This document shows positions 42,202 through 50,351 of a stretch of DNA of 64,000 nucleotides, in pieces (the stretch's first letter is position 1; every line of letters starts with the position of its first letter). Source of the DNA: Pseudonocardia hierapolitana (lineage in GTDB: Bacteria; Actinomycetota; Actinomycetes; Mycobacteriales; Pseudonocardiaceae); NCBI RefSeq assembly GCF_007994075.1, contig NZ_VIWU01000001.1, forward strand, positions 4,650,001 to 4,714,000. The letters are read 5' to 3'. The notes below the pieces were generated by a model. It saw only the letters and a program-made list of their open reading frames with translations. It was not told where the DNA came from and made no database searches. The position numbers and the translations under genes were made by a program.

Positions 42202-43704
42202 ATGGCCCTCGGCGAGACCCGCAACGGGATCATGCGTACCAAGTCGGTCGAGCAGTCCATCGCCGACACCGACGAACCGGACAGCAGGCTCCGCAAGGAC
42301 CTGACGACCTGGGACCTGATCGTCTTCGGCGTCGCCGTCGTGGTCGGAGCCGGCATCTTCACCCTGGCCGCCAGCACGGCGGGCGACGTGGCGGGGCCAT
42401 CGGTCTCGCTCGCGTTCGTCCTCGCCGCGATCGTGTGCGCGCTCGCGGCGCTGTGCTACGCCGAGTTCGCCTCGACGGTGCCGGTGGCCGGCAGTGCGTA
42501 CACGTACTCGTACGCCACCTTCGGTGAGTTCATCGCCTGGATCATCGGCTGGGACCTGGTGCTGGAGTTCGCCGTGGCCGCCGCGGTGGTCGGCAAGGGC
42601 TGGTCGGTGTACCTGGAGACGGTCTTCAGCCAGTTCGGCGCCGACGTGCCGACCACGGTGACGGTCGGCGGGATCGACGTCGACTGGGGCGTGCTGCTGC
42701 TCATCGCCGTGCTCACGACCCTGCTCGTGCTCGGGACGAAGCTCTCCAGCCGGTTCAGCATGGTGATCACGACGATCAAGGTCGGGATCGTCCTCTTCGT
42801 GATCCTCCTCGGGGTCTTCTACATCAACGCCGCGAACTACAGCCCGTTCATCCCGCCGCCCGCCCCGGCGGAGTCGGAGGCGGGGTCGGGCCTGGAGCAG
42901 TCGCTGCTCTCGCTCTTCGGCGGCGAGGCGAACAGCACCTTCGGCATCTACGGGCTGCTCGCGGCCGCCTCGCTGGTGTTCTTCGCGTTCATCGGGTTCG
43001 ACATCGTCGCGACGACGGCCGAGGAGACCAAGAACCCGCAGCGCTCGGTCCCGCGCGGCATCCTCGGGTCGCTCGCCATCGTCACGGTGCTCTACGTGGG
43101 CGTCTCCCTGGTGCTCACCGGGATGGTGCCCTACACCGACCTGCAGACCCAGCCCGACGGAACCCGCGCCACGCTCGCCACCGCGTTCGCGGCGGTCGGG
43201 GTGAACTGGGCGGCCACGATCATCGCGGTCGGCGCGCTCGCCGGCCTCACCACCGTGGTGATGGTGTTGCTCCTGGGGCAGGTCCGGGTGGCGTTCGCGA
43301 TGTCCCGCGACGGGCTGCTGCCGCGCGGGCTGGCGCACACCGGCTCGCACGGCACCCCCTACCGGGCCACCCTCCTCATCGGGGCGATGGTGGCGGTCGT
43401 CGCCACGTTCTTCCCGATCGGGGCGCTGGAGGAGATGGTCAACATCGGCACGCTGTTCGCGTTCGTGCTGGTGTCCATCGGCGTGGTGATCCTGCGACGC
43501 AGCCGGCCGGACCTGCCGCGGGCCTTCCGCACGCCGCTGGTGCCGCTCGTGCCGATCCTCTCCGTGCTGGCCTGCCTGTGGCTGATGATCAACCTGTCGG
43601 TCGAGACCTGGCTGCGGTTCGTCATCTGGATGGTGATCGGCATCGTCGTCTACTTCGCCTACGGCCGGTCCCACTCCCTGGTCGGGCGCCGCGCACGGGG
43701 CTGA
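42202..43704 (+). CDS. APC-superfamily amino-acid permease (CAT type)
   Basis: A 500-residue transporter with 12 or more membrane helices. 'VVGAGIFTLAASTAGDVAGPSV' is the substrate-binding broken helix 1, 'CYAEFASTVPVAGSAYTYSY' helix 3, and 'FIGFDIVATTAEETKNPQRSVPRGI' the helix-6/loop signature of cationic-amino-acid (CAT) transporters. Its position between the manA region and ahcY matches Rv3253c. The substrate is presumably a basic or neutral amino acid. Confidence 0.92.
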   Translation: MALGETRNGIMRTKSVEQSIADTDEPDSRLRKDLTTWDLIVFGVAVVVGAGIFTLAASTAGDVAGPSVSLAFVLAAIVCALAALCYAEFASTVPVAGSAYTYSYATFGEFIAWIIGWDLVLEFAVAAAVVGKGWSVYLETVFSQFGADVPTTVTVGGIDVDWGVLLLIAVLTTLLVLGTKLSSRFSMVITTIKVGIVLFVILLGVFYINAANYSPFIPPPAPAESEAGSGLEQSLLSLFGGEANSTFGIYGLLAAASLVFFAFIGFDIVATTAEETKNPQRSVPRGILGSLAIVTVLYVGVSLVLTGMVPYTDLQTQPDGTRATLATAFAAVGVNWAATIIAVGALAGLTTVVMVLLLGQVRVAFAMSRDGLLPRGLAHTGSHGTPYRATLLIGAMVAVVATFFPIGALEEMVNIGTLFAFVLVSIGVVILRRSRPDLPRAFRTPLVPLVPILSVLACLWLMINLSVETWLRFVIWMVIGIVVYFAYGRSHSLVGRRARG

Positions 43705-43712
43705 ACATTCCC

Positions 43713-43741
43713 TTGCGGCTATATATCTGCCTTGGTATGTT
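43713..43741 (+). promoter_or_regulatory. promoter and dyad for the ArsR/SRPBCC operon
   Basis: TTGCGG (43713-43718), a 17-bp spacer and TATGTT (43736-43741) end 6 nt before the GTG at 43748, predicting a leaderless mRNA. GAACAT (43703-43708) and ATGTTC (43737-43742) form a dyad over this promoter, and the spacer contains TATATA, so autoregulation by the ArsR protein is likely. Confidence 0.6.
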
Positions 43742-43747
43742 CGGTTC

Positions 43748-44056
43748 GTGACGTTCGAGGTCCTCGCCGAGCCGGTCCGCCGCCGGATCCTCGACCTGTT
43801 GCGGGAACGCCCGCGGCTGGTCGGGGAGCTCACCGCGGAGCTCGGCCTCAGCCAGCCGGGCACGTCGAAGCACCTGCGGGTGCTGCGCGAGGCCGGGCTG
43901 GTGAAGGTCAGGGCCGACGCGCAGCGGCGGTGGTACGAGCTCGACCCGGCCCCCCTCGCCGAGGTCGACGAGTGGCTCGCGCCGTACCGCTGGATGTGGG
44001 CCGACCGGTTCGACGCCCTCGAGCGGCACCTCGATGCAGACGCGGAGGAGACATGA
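43748..44056 (+). CDS. ArsR-family winged-helix repressor
   Basis: A 102-residue regulator. 'EPVRRRILDLLRERPRLVGELTAELGLSQPGTSKHLRVLREAGLV' is the classic ArsR HTH_20-type DNA-binding region, with 'SQPGTSKHL' as the recognition helix. No metal-binding cysteines are present. The stop overlaps the start of the SRPBCC gene (ATGA). Such ArsR-AHSA1 pairs are common; the regulated signal is unknown. Confidence 0.9.
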   Translation: MTFEVLAEPVRRRILDLLRERPRLVGELTAELGLSQPGTSKHLRVLREAGLVKVRADAQRRWYELDPAPLAEVDEWLAPYRWMWADRFDALERHLDADAEET

Positions 44057-44835
44057 CCGAGAGCCTGCAGACCCGGGACGGCCGTTCCGTGCTGCGCATG
44101 GAGCGGTGGTTGAAGCACCGGCCGGAGAAGGTCTGGAAGGCGGTGACGGAGCCCGAGCGGCTCGCGGACTGGTTCCCCGGGAGCGTCACACTCGACCTGC
44201 GGGCAGGCGGTGCCCTCACCTTCGAGTTGGACGGCGACGGCGACACGGGAACCATCACCGACCTCGACCCTCCCCGGCTGATCGCGTACACGTGGGGCAC
44301 CGACCACCTGCGCTGGGAGCTGCACCCGGACGGCGAGGGCACCCGGCTCGTCCTCCTGCACACCTTCGACGACCGGGCGGGCGCGGCGAGCTTCGCCGCC
44401 GGCTGGCACACCTGCATCGTCGCCCTCGACCTCGCGCTCGACGGACGTGCGGGCGCGGATCCCGGTGTGGACGACATCGCGCTGCACGAGCAGCTCCTCA
44501 CGCAGTTCGGGCTCGATGCCGGCACCGTCGAGACCGGGGCCGCCGGGTGGCAGGTGCGGCACGAGCGCCAGCTCACCCGTCCCGCCGACGGGGTGTGGGG
44601 CGCCCTGACCGACCTCGCTCCGCCGGGCGCCTCCGTCCGTGGCCGCATCCTGGAGCACGACGCCGAGGAGGGCGGCTCGGTGCGGTGGGAGCTGGTGGCG
44701 GGTACTGGGCACGGCACCCGGCTGGTGCTCACCCACACCGGCGCCGACGGCGACCCGCAGGCAGCCCTCGCGGGAGACCGGGCACGGATCGCGCAGCTCC
44801 TGGACCGCCTGGAGGCGGTCCCGACGGGCCGCTGA
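44053..44835 (+). CDS. SRPBCC/AHSA1-domain protein, two domains
   Basis: A 260-residue protein. Residues 10-150 form an AHSA1-type START-like domain ('RMERWLKHRPEKVWKAVTEPERLADWFPG', 'LIAYTWGTDHLRWELHPDGEGTRL'). Residues 165-260 look like a second, partial copy ('ERQLTRPADGVWGALTDL', 'VRWELVAGTGHGTRLVLTHTG'). The fold binds hydrophobic ligands. The overlap with ArsR implies translational coupling and shared function. The ligand is unknown. Confidence 0.85.
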   Translation: MTESLQTRDGRSVLRMERWLKHRPEKVWKAVTEPERLADWFPGSVTLDLRAGGALTFELDGDGDTGTITDLDPPRLIAYTWGTDHLRWELHPDGEGTRLVLLHTFDDRAGAASFAAGWHTCIVALDLALDGRAGADPGVDDIALHEQLLTQFGLDAGTVETGAAGWQVRHERQLTRPADGVWGALTDLAPPGASVRGRILEHDAEEGGSVRWELVAGTGHGTRLVLTHTGADGDPQAALAGDRARIAQLLDRLEAVPTGR

Positions 44836-44843
44836 ACCCCCAT

Positions 44844-44933
44844 CGGCGAGTCCGACGTTCAAGCACGGCGAGTCGGGCGAACGCGCACCGTGCGCGACTG
44901 CCCGACACGCCGGGCGGGATGTCGGACTCGCCG
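44844..44933. repeat. family-C inverted repeat between convergent genes
   Basis: CGGCGAGTCCGAC (44844-44856) pairs exactly with GTCGGACTCGCCG (44921-44933), with the related motif GCACGGCGAGTC in the loop. Composition and position (convergent gene ends) match the repeat at 32841-32985, so both may serve as bidirectional terminators. Confidence 0.7.
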
Positions 44934-44937
44934 GCGG

Positions 44938-45534
44938 TCAGGGAAGCAGGACGAGCTCCCGGGCCGGGTCGTGGGATGAGATCGGCGCGCCGTCCACGCG
45001 GACGTCCGCCCGGCGCGCCGTCGCCTCGGCCGCGAAGTGCGCCGCCTCCTGCCGGGCCCAGCGCTCCCAGTGCGGGCGGTAGGTCTCGCCGTCACGCGCG
45101 ATGCCGCGGCGGAACCGCTCGTCCCGCGGCGCCTCGATCCACACCAGGAGGACGGCCCGTTCCGCGATGACCCGCGCCCCGCACCCCGCGCCCTCGACGA
45201 CCAGCAGCTCCGGAGTCCCGAGGTCGTGCGCCTCGGCGAACTCGCCGCAGTGCCAGTCGTAACGGCGGTAGCAGGCGGGCCTGCCGGCCGCCAGCGGCGC
45301 GACGACCTGCGCGTACAGCAGTGGGACGGAGGCGGCGAGGCCGTCCCAGCCGGGGTAGACGTCGTCCATGTGCAGCACCGGCGGGCCGCCGAGCGCAGCG
45401 GCGACCCGCCCGGCGAGTGTCGTCTTCCCGGAGCCGGACGGGCCGTCGATGCAGACCAGCCGGGTGGCACCGCATCGCGGTGGCGCCGCCAGCACCTGCT
45501 CGGCAAGCGCGGCGATCTCCACGATGCTCTCCAC
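44938..45534 (-). CDS. uridine-kinase-like P-loop NTPase
   Basis: A 198-residue P-loop protein with Walker A GPSGSGKTT at residues 31-39, 'VLHMDDVYPGWDGL' with the catalytic-type Asp, 'LLVVEGAGCG' as Walker B-like strand, and a lid-like 'GIARDGETYRPHWERWARQE'. It resembles the nucleoside/uridine kinase and (d)NMP-kinase-like actinobacterial proteins. The substrate is unknown. The GTG start at 45534 lies downstream of a family-A hairpin that separates it from the DinB gene. Confidence 0.8.
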   Translation of the reverse strand: MESIVEIAALAEQVLAAPPRCGATRLVCIDGPSGSGKTTLAGRVAAALGGPPVLHMDDVYPGWDGLAASVPLLYAQVVAPLAAGRPACYRRYDWHCGEFAEAHDLGTPELLVVEGAGCGARVIAERAVLLVWIEAPRDERFRRGIARDGETYRPHWERWARQEAAHFAAEATARRADVRVDGAPISSHDPARELVLLP

Positions 45535-45562
45535 GCCGGCAGGCTACGGGCAGCCCTCGCAG

Positions 45563-45617
45563 GTTCAGGAAAGCCACATTCAAGGCTCTGCAGGCCCTGA
45601 ATGTGGCTTTCCTGAAC
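45563..45617. repeat. family-A palindromic repeat, second copy
   Basis: GTTCAGGAAAGCCACATTCA at the left and its exact complement at the right (to 45617) enclose a partly paired centre. It lies just beyond the stop of the DinB gene at 45633 (minus strand), where it could terminate that transcript before the kinase gene. See 20292-20346. Confidence 0.8.
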
Positions 45618-45632
45618 TTCCACGCCGAGGGT

Positions 45633-46472
45633 TCAGCAGAGCAACGGGAGGCGGGCTGCCGCCGCCCCCAGGGCCCGCCTCTCGCCGCCGCCTGGCGGGA
45701 CCCGGCCGGTCCCGAGCAGCGCCCAGCGCTCGTCGGGCCAGTCTGCCGGTGCGGGGTGGCCGAGCAGCGCGTCCAGCGTGCAGCGCACCAGCGCGAGCGG
45801 CTCGGCCCGCGGGCCCGGTCGGCGCAGCTCCATCACGAGGTCGAGGTGGTGGATGGCCGCCTTCACCGCGAGCGTGGTGACGAGGTCCACGGCCTGCAGG
45901 ACGTGCCCGCGGGTCGCCACCAGCGCCTCGGGCGGCGTGCGCCCGGCGAGCGCGACGACCGCCCGCGTGGTCTCCATGAACGTGCGCACCAGGTCCTCGA
46001 GCTCCCACGCCCCCGAGATCGTGCGCAGGTTGCGCAGCTCGCGGAAGCCGGGGTCGTCGGTCGGCTCGCCGGCCGTCCACCACGTCACCGCGTCGCGGTC
46101 GGCCGGCCCGGCGGCCGGCGTGGCCAGCGCCACCAGCGCCCGCTGGACGTCGCCCAGCAGGTGCACGAGCAGATCGCGCACCGTCCACCCCAGGCAGCGG
46201 GTGGGCAGCCAGGAGTCCTCCTCCTCCAGCGAGGAGGCGATCGTCGAGATGTCGGAGTAGGCGATCCGCAGCGCGGTGAACTCCGGGCTCGGCAGCGGTT
46301 TCGTCCGCGTCTGATCGTTCCGCGGAGCTCCGCTCAGCGTCGTCTGTTCGCTCCGCGGAGCTCCGCTCAGCGTCGTCTGTTCGCTCCGCGGAGCTCCGCT
46401 CAGTGCCGGCGGCAGGCCCCCGTTCTGGTGGGTGGTGGGAGTGCGGGGTGGAACGAGTGGTGCGGTCGTCAT
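45633..46472 (-). CDS. maleylpyruvate-isomerase-like DinB-fold protein
   Basis: A 279-residue protein whose residues ~65-240 match the mycothiol-dependent maleylpyruvate-isomerase/DinB family of actinobacteria ('EEEDSWLPTRCLGWTVRDLLVHLLGDVQRAL' and 'VKAAIHHLDLVMEL' with metal-binding histidines). The N-terminal 55 residues contain three copies of an LSGAPRSEQTT unit encoded by 33-bp tandem DNA repeats. The ATG at 46472 overlaps the stop of the acyl-CoA ligase gene, so the repeats are inside the translated frame. The function is unknown. Confidence 0.78.
   Translation of the reverse strand: MTTAPLVPPRTPTTHQNGGLPPALSGAPRSEQTTLSGAPRSEQTTLSGAPRNDQTRTKPLPSPEFTALRIAYSDISTIASSLEEEDSWLPTRCLGWTVRDLLVHLLGDVQRALVALATPAAGPADRDAVTWWTAGEPTDDPGFRELRNLRTISGAWELEDLVRTFMETTRAVVALAGRTPPEALVATRGHVLQAVDLVTTLAVKAAIHHLDLVMELRRPGPRAEPLALVRCTLDALLGHPAPADWPDERWALLGTGRVPPGGGERRALGAAAARLPLLC
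46316..46413. repeat. 33-bp tandem repeat, three copies, in frame in the DinB gene
   Basis: The unit contains CGCGGAGCTCCGCTCAGCGT followed by CGTCTGTTC and recurs with 33-bp period near 46318, 46346 and 46379. The core GCGGAGCTCCGC is self-complementary. Being 11 codons long, each copy adds one LSGAPRSEQTT-like peptide to the DinB protein. Confidence 0.75.
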
Positions 46473-48130
46473 GTCCTGCCGTCGTCGGTCGTGCTGGCCG
46501 CTGCGGGCGCGGCTACCTGGTAGCCACCGAACTTCTCACGAAGCGTCTTCTTGGAGAACTTCCCCACGCTGGTCTTCGGCACCTCGTCGATGAACTCCAC
46601 CGCATCGGGGAGCCACCACTTCGCCACTCGCGGTTCCAGGTGGGCGATGACCTCCTCAGCGGTGAGGGTCTCCCCGGGCTTGACGACGACGCACGCGAGC
46701 GGGCGCTCGACCCATTTCGGGTGCGGGATCGCGATCACGGCGGCCTCGGCGACCTTCGGGTGCGACATGATCTCGTTCTCCAGGTCGACGGAGCCGATCC
46801 ACTCCCCGCCGGACTTGATGAGGTCCTTGGTGCGGTCCACGATCCGGAGGAAGCCGTAGCGGTCGACGGCCGCGACGTCGCCGGTGCGCAACCAGCCGTC
46901 GTCGGTGAACTGGGCGCGTCCGCCCTCGCCGCGGTAGTACTCGGCGGCGATCCACGGCCCGGCGGCCTGGATCTCGCCGGTGGCGACGTCGTCCCACGGC
47001 TGCGGCTCGCCCGTCGCCGGGTCGACCAGCCGCAGGTCGACCAGCGGCACGGCCTGGCCCTGCCGCGCGCGGACGTCGGCGCGCTCGGCCTCGGTGAGCG
47101 GCTCGTGCTGCGTGCGCAGGGTGCACATCGTGGCGATCGGGCTGGTCTCGGTCATGCCCCATGCGTGCAGCATCGGCACGCCGATCGCCTCCCGGTAGGC
47201 CTCCGACAGCGCCTTCGGCACCGCCGAGCCGCCGCACAGGATCGCGCGCAGCGCACTCAGGTCGTGCTGGGCGAGCAGCGGCTGCATCCCCATCCAGATC
47301 GTCGGCACACCGCCGGTGACGGTGACCCGGTGCCGCTCCAGCAAATCGGCGATCGCCTGCGGGGTCATGTTCGGGCCGGGGAGCACCAGGTCGGTGCCGG
47401 CGAGGAGGCATCCGTAGGGAAGTCCCCACGCGTTCGCGTGGAACATCGGGACGACCGGCAGCACGACGTCGCGCTCGGACAGCGCGGCGCCGTCGGCGAT
47501 CAGCGTGATCAGCGAGTGCAGCACCGTCGAGCGGTGGCTGTAGACCACGCCCTTGGGGTTGCCGGTGGTGCCGGAGGTGTAGCACATGGCCGCCGCGGTG
47601 TTCTCGTCCGCGATCTCGAACCGCCCCTCGAACGGGGTGGCCGCGGCGAGCAGCTCCTCGTAGTCGTGTACGCGCGGGTCGGAGGGGATCTCGGCCTCGG
47701 CGCCGTCGTCGATCACGATGACGTGGCGGACGGTCTCCAGCTTGTCGACCAGCGGCCAGAACAGCGGCAGCAGGGAGCGGTCGACGAACACCACCTCGTC
47801 CTCGGCGTGGTTCGCGACGTACACGAGCTGCTCGGGGAAGAGCCGGATGTTCAGCGTGTGCAGCACCCGCCCGGTGCACGGGGCGGCCAGGTAGAGCTCC
47901 AGGTGGCGGCCGGTGTTCCAGGCGAACGTGCCGACCCGGCCGTCCGCGCTCACGTCGAGCGTGTCGAGCACGGTGGCGAGCCGCCGGACCCGCTGCGCCC
48001 ACTCGGCCACCGTGACGCGGCTCTCGCCGGTGGCGTCCGCGGTGACGATCGACTTGTGCCCGAAGTACTCCTCGGCCCGGTGGAAGACGTGCGGCAGGGC
48101 GAGCGGCCGATCCTGCATCAGACCGAGCAT
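46469..48130 (-). CDS. medium/long-chain fatty acyl-CoA ligase (AMP-binding)
   Basis: A 553-residue adenylate-forming enzyme activating a fatty acid to acyl-CoA. The P-loop-like '[19 protein letters not shown]', '[10 protein letters not shown]', '[33 protein letters not shown]' and the C-terminal lysine in '[15 protein letters not shown]' are all present. It is closest to the FadD/medium-chain (AlkK-like) class. The ATG at 48130, with GGAGGAG upstream, begins at '[10 protein letters not shown]', the usual family N-terminus. It overlaps the DinB gene by 4 nt. Confidence 0.92.
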   Translation of the reverse strand: MLGLMQDRPLALPHVFHRAEEYFGHKSIVTADATGESRVTVAEWAQRVRRLATVLDTLDVSADGRVGTFAWNTGRHLELYLAAPCTGRVLHTLNIRLFPEQLVYVANHAEDEVVFVDRSLLPLFWPLVDKLETVRHVIVIDDGAEAEIPSDPRVHDYEELLAAATPFEGRFEIADENTAAAMCYTSGTTGNPKGVVYSHRSTVLHSLITLIADGAALSERDVVLPVVPMFHANAWGLPYGCLLAGTDLVLPGPNMTPQAIADLLERHRVTVTGGVPTIWMGMQPLLAQHDLSALRAILCGGSAVPKALSEAYREAIGVPMLHAWGMTETSPIATMCTLRTQHEPLTEAERADVRARQGQAVPLVDLRLVDPATGEPQPWDDVATGEIQAAGPWIAAEYYRGEGGRAQFTDDGWLRTGDVAAVDRYGFLRIVDRTKDLIKSGGEWIGSVDLENEIMSHPKVAEAAVIAIPHPKWVERPLACVVVKPGETLTAEEVIAHLEPRVAKWWLPDAVEFIDEVPKTSVGKFSKKTLREKFGGYQVAAPAAASTTDDGRT

Positions 48131-48233
48131 CGGGGTCTCCTCCGGGCGGCTGTGGCGCGAGTCACCGAAAGTTACCTCCCGACGCGTGGCTTCACCATCG
48201 GCTTCATCCAGCGCCATCCGGGTCACCAGCGGT

Positions 48234-48239
48234 TAGGCT
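48234..48239 (+). promoter_or_regulatory. -10 element for the GlmL-like gene
   Basis: TAGGCT ends 8 nt before the GTG at 48248 with no ribosome-binding site. A leaderless mRNA, divergent from the acyl-CoA ligase, is likely. Confidence 0.4.
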
Positions 48240-48247
48240 CGTGCGCC

Positions 48248-49531
48248 GTGACGCCCACCGACCAGGCCGCATCGGTCTGCCTCGACGTGGGGTCGACGTG
48301 GACCAAGGCGGTGCTGGTGCACGCCGACGGATCCCTCGCGGGTTTCGCGGAGCACCGGACCACTACGGGCGACGTCCTCGCGGGCATGGACGCGGCGGTG
48401 CGCGCGGTGTCGGCGGCGGGCCGCGGTGACGAGCCGGAGCTGCTGGCATGCTCGTCGGCGGGCGGCGGGCTGCGCCTGGCGGTCGTCGGGTCCGACCGGC
48501 TGTCGGCGGCCGAGGCGGGGCACCGGGTGGCGGTCTCGGCCGGGGCGCACGTCGTCCACGTGCACGCAGGGCCCCTGGAACCGTCGGACGTCCGTTTGCT
48601 GCGCAGCGCCCGGCCCGGGGTGGTGCTGCTCGTGGGCGGCTCGGACGGCGACGACCCGGCCGGGCTGCTGCACAATGCCAGCCGTTTGGCCAGGGCGCGC
48701 ATCCGGCACCCGATCGTGCTCGCCGGCAACTCCGCGGCCCGCGACGACGCGGTCGCCCTGCTGCGCGCCACCGGACGCAGCGTGGTGGCCTGCGACAACG
48801 TGCTGCCCCGCCGGGGCGAGGTGGTGCCCGGGCCCGCGCGCGCCGCGCTCGCGGACCTGTACCGGCGGCACGCGATCGGCGGGCGCGGTCCGGCCGTCGC
48901 TCCCCGGTTCCGCAGGCTCGTGCGGGTGGTCACGCCCGAGGCGGTGGGCCACGCGGCCACGCGGCTCGCCGCGATCTGCGACGCCCGGGTGCTCGTCGTC
49001 GACGTGGGCTGCGCGACAACCGACGTCCACTCGGCCGACCGGGCCGAGCCGGTGCGCACCGTCGAGGGCGACCTCGGCGTGCGCGCGGCCGCCGGTGGAG
49101 TGCTCGTGGAGAGCCAGACCGAGGGCATCGTCGACCCGGTGGAGGCCGATCTGCTCGGACCCACCGTCGCCCGCATGGCCAGCGAGACCGGCTACGTCCC
49201 GCGCGATCGGGGCAGCGCGGCCGAGGACCGCCGCATCGCCGCGCTGGCCGCCGTGGTGGCGGTCCGCAGGCACCTGCGCGTGCACGCGGGCGCCGGGCGC
49301 GACGTCGGGCTCGTGGTGCTGGCGGGCGGCGTGTTCCGCCAGCGGAACCTCGCGGGCGGGCTCGCGGCCGTGGTGGCCACCCTGCGCACCGACCCCGTGC
49401 TCGCCCCGGTGCTCGCCGGCGCGCCGGTCGTGGTCGACTCCGACTTCGCGGTCGTGCCCGCAGGGCTGCTCGCCGCCCGCGGGCGAACGGAGGCGGCGGA
49501 GTCGCTGCTGCGCGACCACCTGCTCGGCTGA
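48248..49531 (+). CDS. glutamate-mutase-L (GlmL/MutL) family protein
   Basis: A 427-residue actin/hexokinase-fold ATPase. 'CLDVGSTWTKAVLVHADG' is phosphate-binding loop 1, 'LACSSAGGGLRLAVVGSDRLSAAEA' the characteristic GlmL segment, and 'VLVVDVGCATTDVHS' phosphate loop 2. GlmL proteins are encoded with B12-dependent glutamate or related mutases and are thought to assist or reactivate them. No mutase gene is present in this window, so its partner is unknown or elsewhere. It lies between an acyl-CoA ligase (divergent) and lutABC (convergent). Confidence 0.8.
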   Translation: MTPTDQAASVCLDVGSTWTKAVLVHADGSLAGFAEHRTTTGDVLAGMDAAVRAVSAAGRGDEPELLACSSAGGGLRLAVVGSDRLSAAEAGHRVAVSAGAHVVHVHAGPLEPSDVRLLRSARPGVVLLVGGSDGDDPAGLLHNASRLARARIRHPIVLAGNSAARDDAVALLRATGRSVVACDNVLPRRGEVVPGPARAALADLYRRHAIGGRGPAVAPRFRRLVRVVTPEAVGHAATRLAAICDARVLVVDVGCATTDVHSADRAEPVRTVEGDLGVRAAAGGVLVESQTEGIVDPVEADLLGPTVARMASETGYVPRDRGSAAEDRRIAALAAVVAVRRHLRVHAGAGRDVGLVVLAGGVFRQRNLAGGLAAVVATLRTDPVLAPVLAGAPVVVDSDFAVVPAGLLAARGRTEAAESLLRDHLLG

Positions 49532-49657
49532 TCTGTCGAGGTTCCGCGTCCGCCTGCAGCAGTGGCGGCGAGGCCCCGCCCGCCGCCCCCTCGCCGGCCT
49601 CGGCGCACCCCGATTCCGCCGGCGCCCCGATTCCGCCGGCGCACCCCGTCGTGGCGG

Positions 49658-49681
49658 GCGCTACCCCTCGACGGGTAGCGC
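49658..49681. terminator. hairpin between convergent GlmL-like and lutC genes
   Basis: GCGCTACCC (49658-49666) pairs exactly with GGGTAGCGC (49673-49681) around CTCGAC. It lies between two convergent genes, so it may end both transcripts. A short direct repeat of CCCCGATTCCGCCGGC precedes it (around 49608-49640). Confidence 0.6.
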
Positions 49682-49721
49682 GGGCGGAGAACCGGTGCGT
49701 GAGCTCGGGCCCGGGCCGCGG

Positions 49722-50351
49722 TCAGGCCACCAGCACGACGATCAGCGTGCGGGGGCCGTGCACGCCCTCCACGCGCTCCAGCTCGATGTCGCTCGTGGCC
49801 GACGGGCCGCTCACGAACGTGATGGGGCGGGTCGGTTCGAGCGCGGCGAGCATCTCGGGCACGGTCTGCACGACCTGCTCGGCGCGCACGACGCAAACGT
49901 GCACGTCCGGGACCAGGGTGATGGCGCGCCTGCCCTGGTCGGGCGAGCCGTCGAGGGCGATCGTGCCGGTGGTGGCGCAGGCCGAAGCACATCCGGTGAG
50001 GACCGCGGCCGCGGTGTCCAACTCGGCGGGGGAGAGCCGGTCGTCGGTGAGGCGGGACGCCGCGAGCCCGTCCGGCCACCAGCCGTCCGGCAGACCGGGC
50101 GGCACGACCACGTTCCCGGTGGCGTCGGCCAGCGCGGTCCGCACCGCCTCCGCGACGCCGTCCGCCGGGGCGTCCAGCACGGTCGCCTTGTAGTCGACCA
50201 GCCGGTCTCGGAAGAGGTCGAGCAGCTCGGGCGCACCTGCCGGGTGGGTGCCTTCGCGGTGGTAGTCGCGCGGCACGGTCGGCGGCGCCGGGTGCCCGGC
50301 TGCTGCGTTCGCCGCGCGGATGCGGCCGAGCACCTCCTCCCGGGCGCTCAT
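49722..50351 (-). CDS. lutC: LutC/YkgG-family lactate utilization protein
   Basis: A 209-residue LUD-domain protein. 'VVVPPGLPDGWWPDG', 'GCASACATTGTIALDGSPDQGRR' and 'FVSGPSATSDIELERVEGVHGP' match LutC, a subunit of the iron-sulfur L-lactate oxidation complex. The ATG overlaps the lutB stop (ATGA). With lutA and lutB it forms a complete lutABC operon read leftwards. Confidence 0.92.
   Translation of the reverse strand: MSAREEVLGRIRAANAAAGHPAPPTVPRDYHREGTHPAGAPELLDLFRDRLVDYKATVLDAPADGVAEAVRTALADATGNVVVPPGLPDGWWPDGLAASRLTDDRLSPAELDTAAAVLTGCASACATTGTIALDGSPDQGRRAITLVPDVHVCVVRAEQVVQTVPEMLAALEPTRPITFVSGPSATSDIELERVEGVHGPRTLIVVLVA

Noticed and set aside
46403..48247. Long plus-strand frame running into the GlmL-like gene
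   Set aside because: It is the complement of the acyl-CoA ligase; GlmL similarity begins only at GTG 48248.
49600..49700. Repeat shared with 55170-55200 (GGGCGGAGAAC...GGTGCG)
   Set aside because: The match is short (about 17 bp with a mismatch) and could be chance in GC-rich DNA; not enough to define a repeat family.
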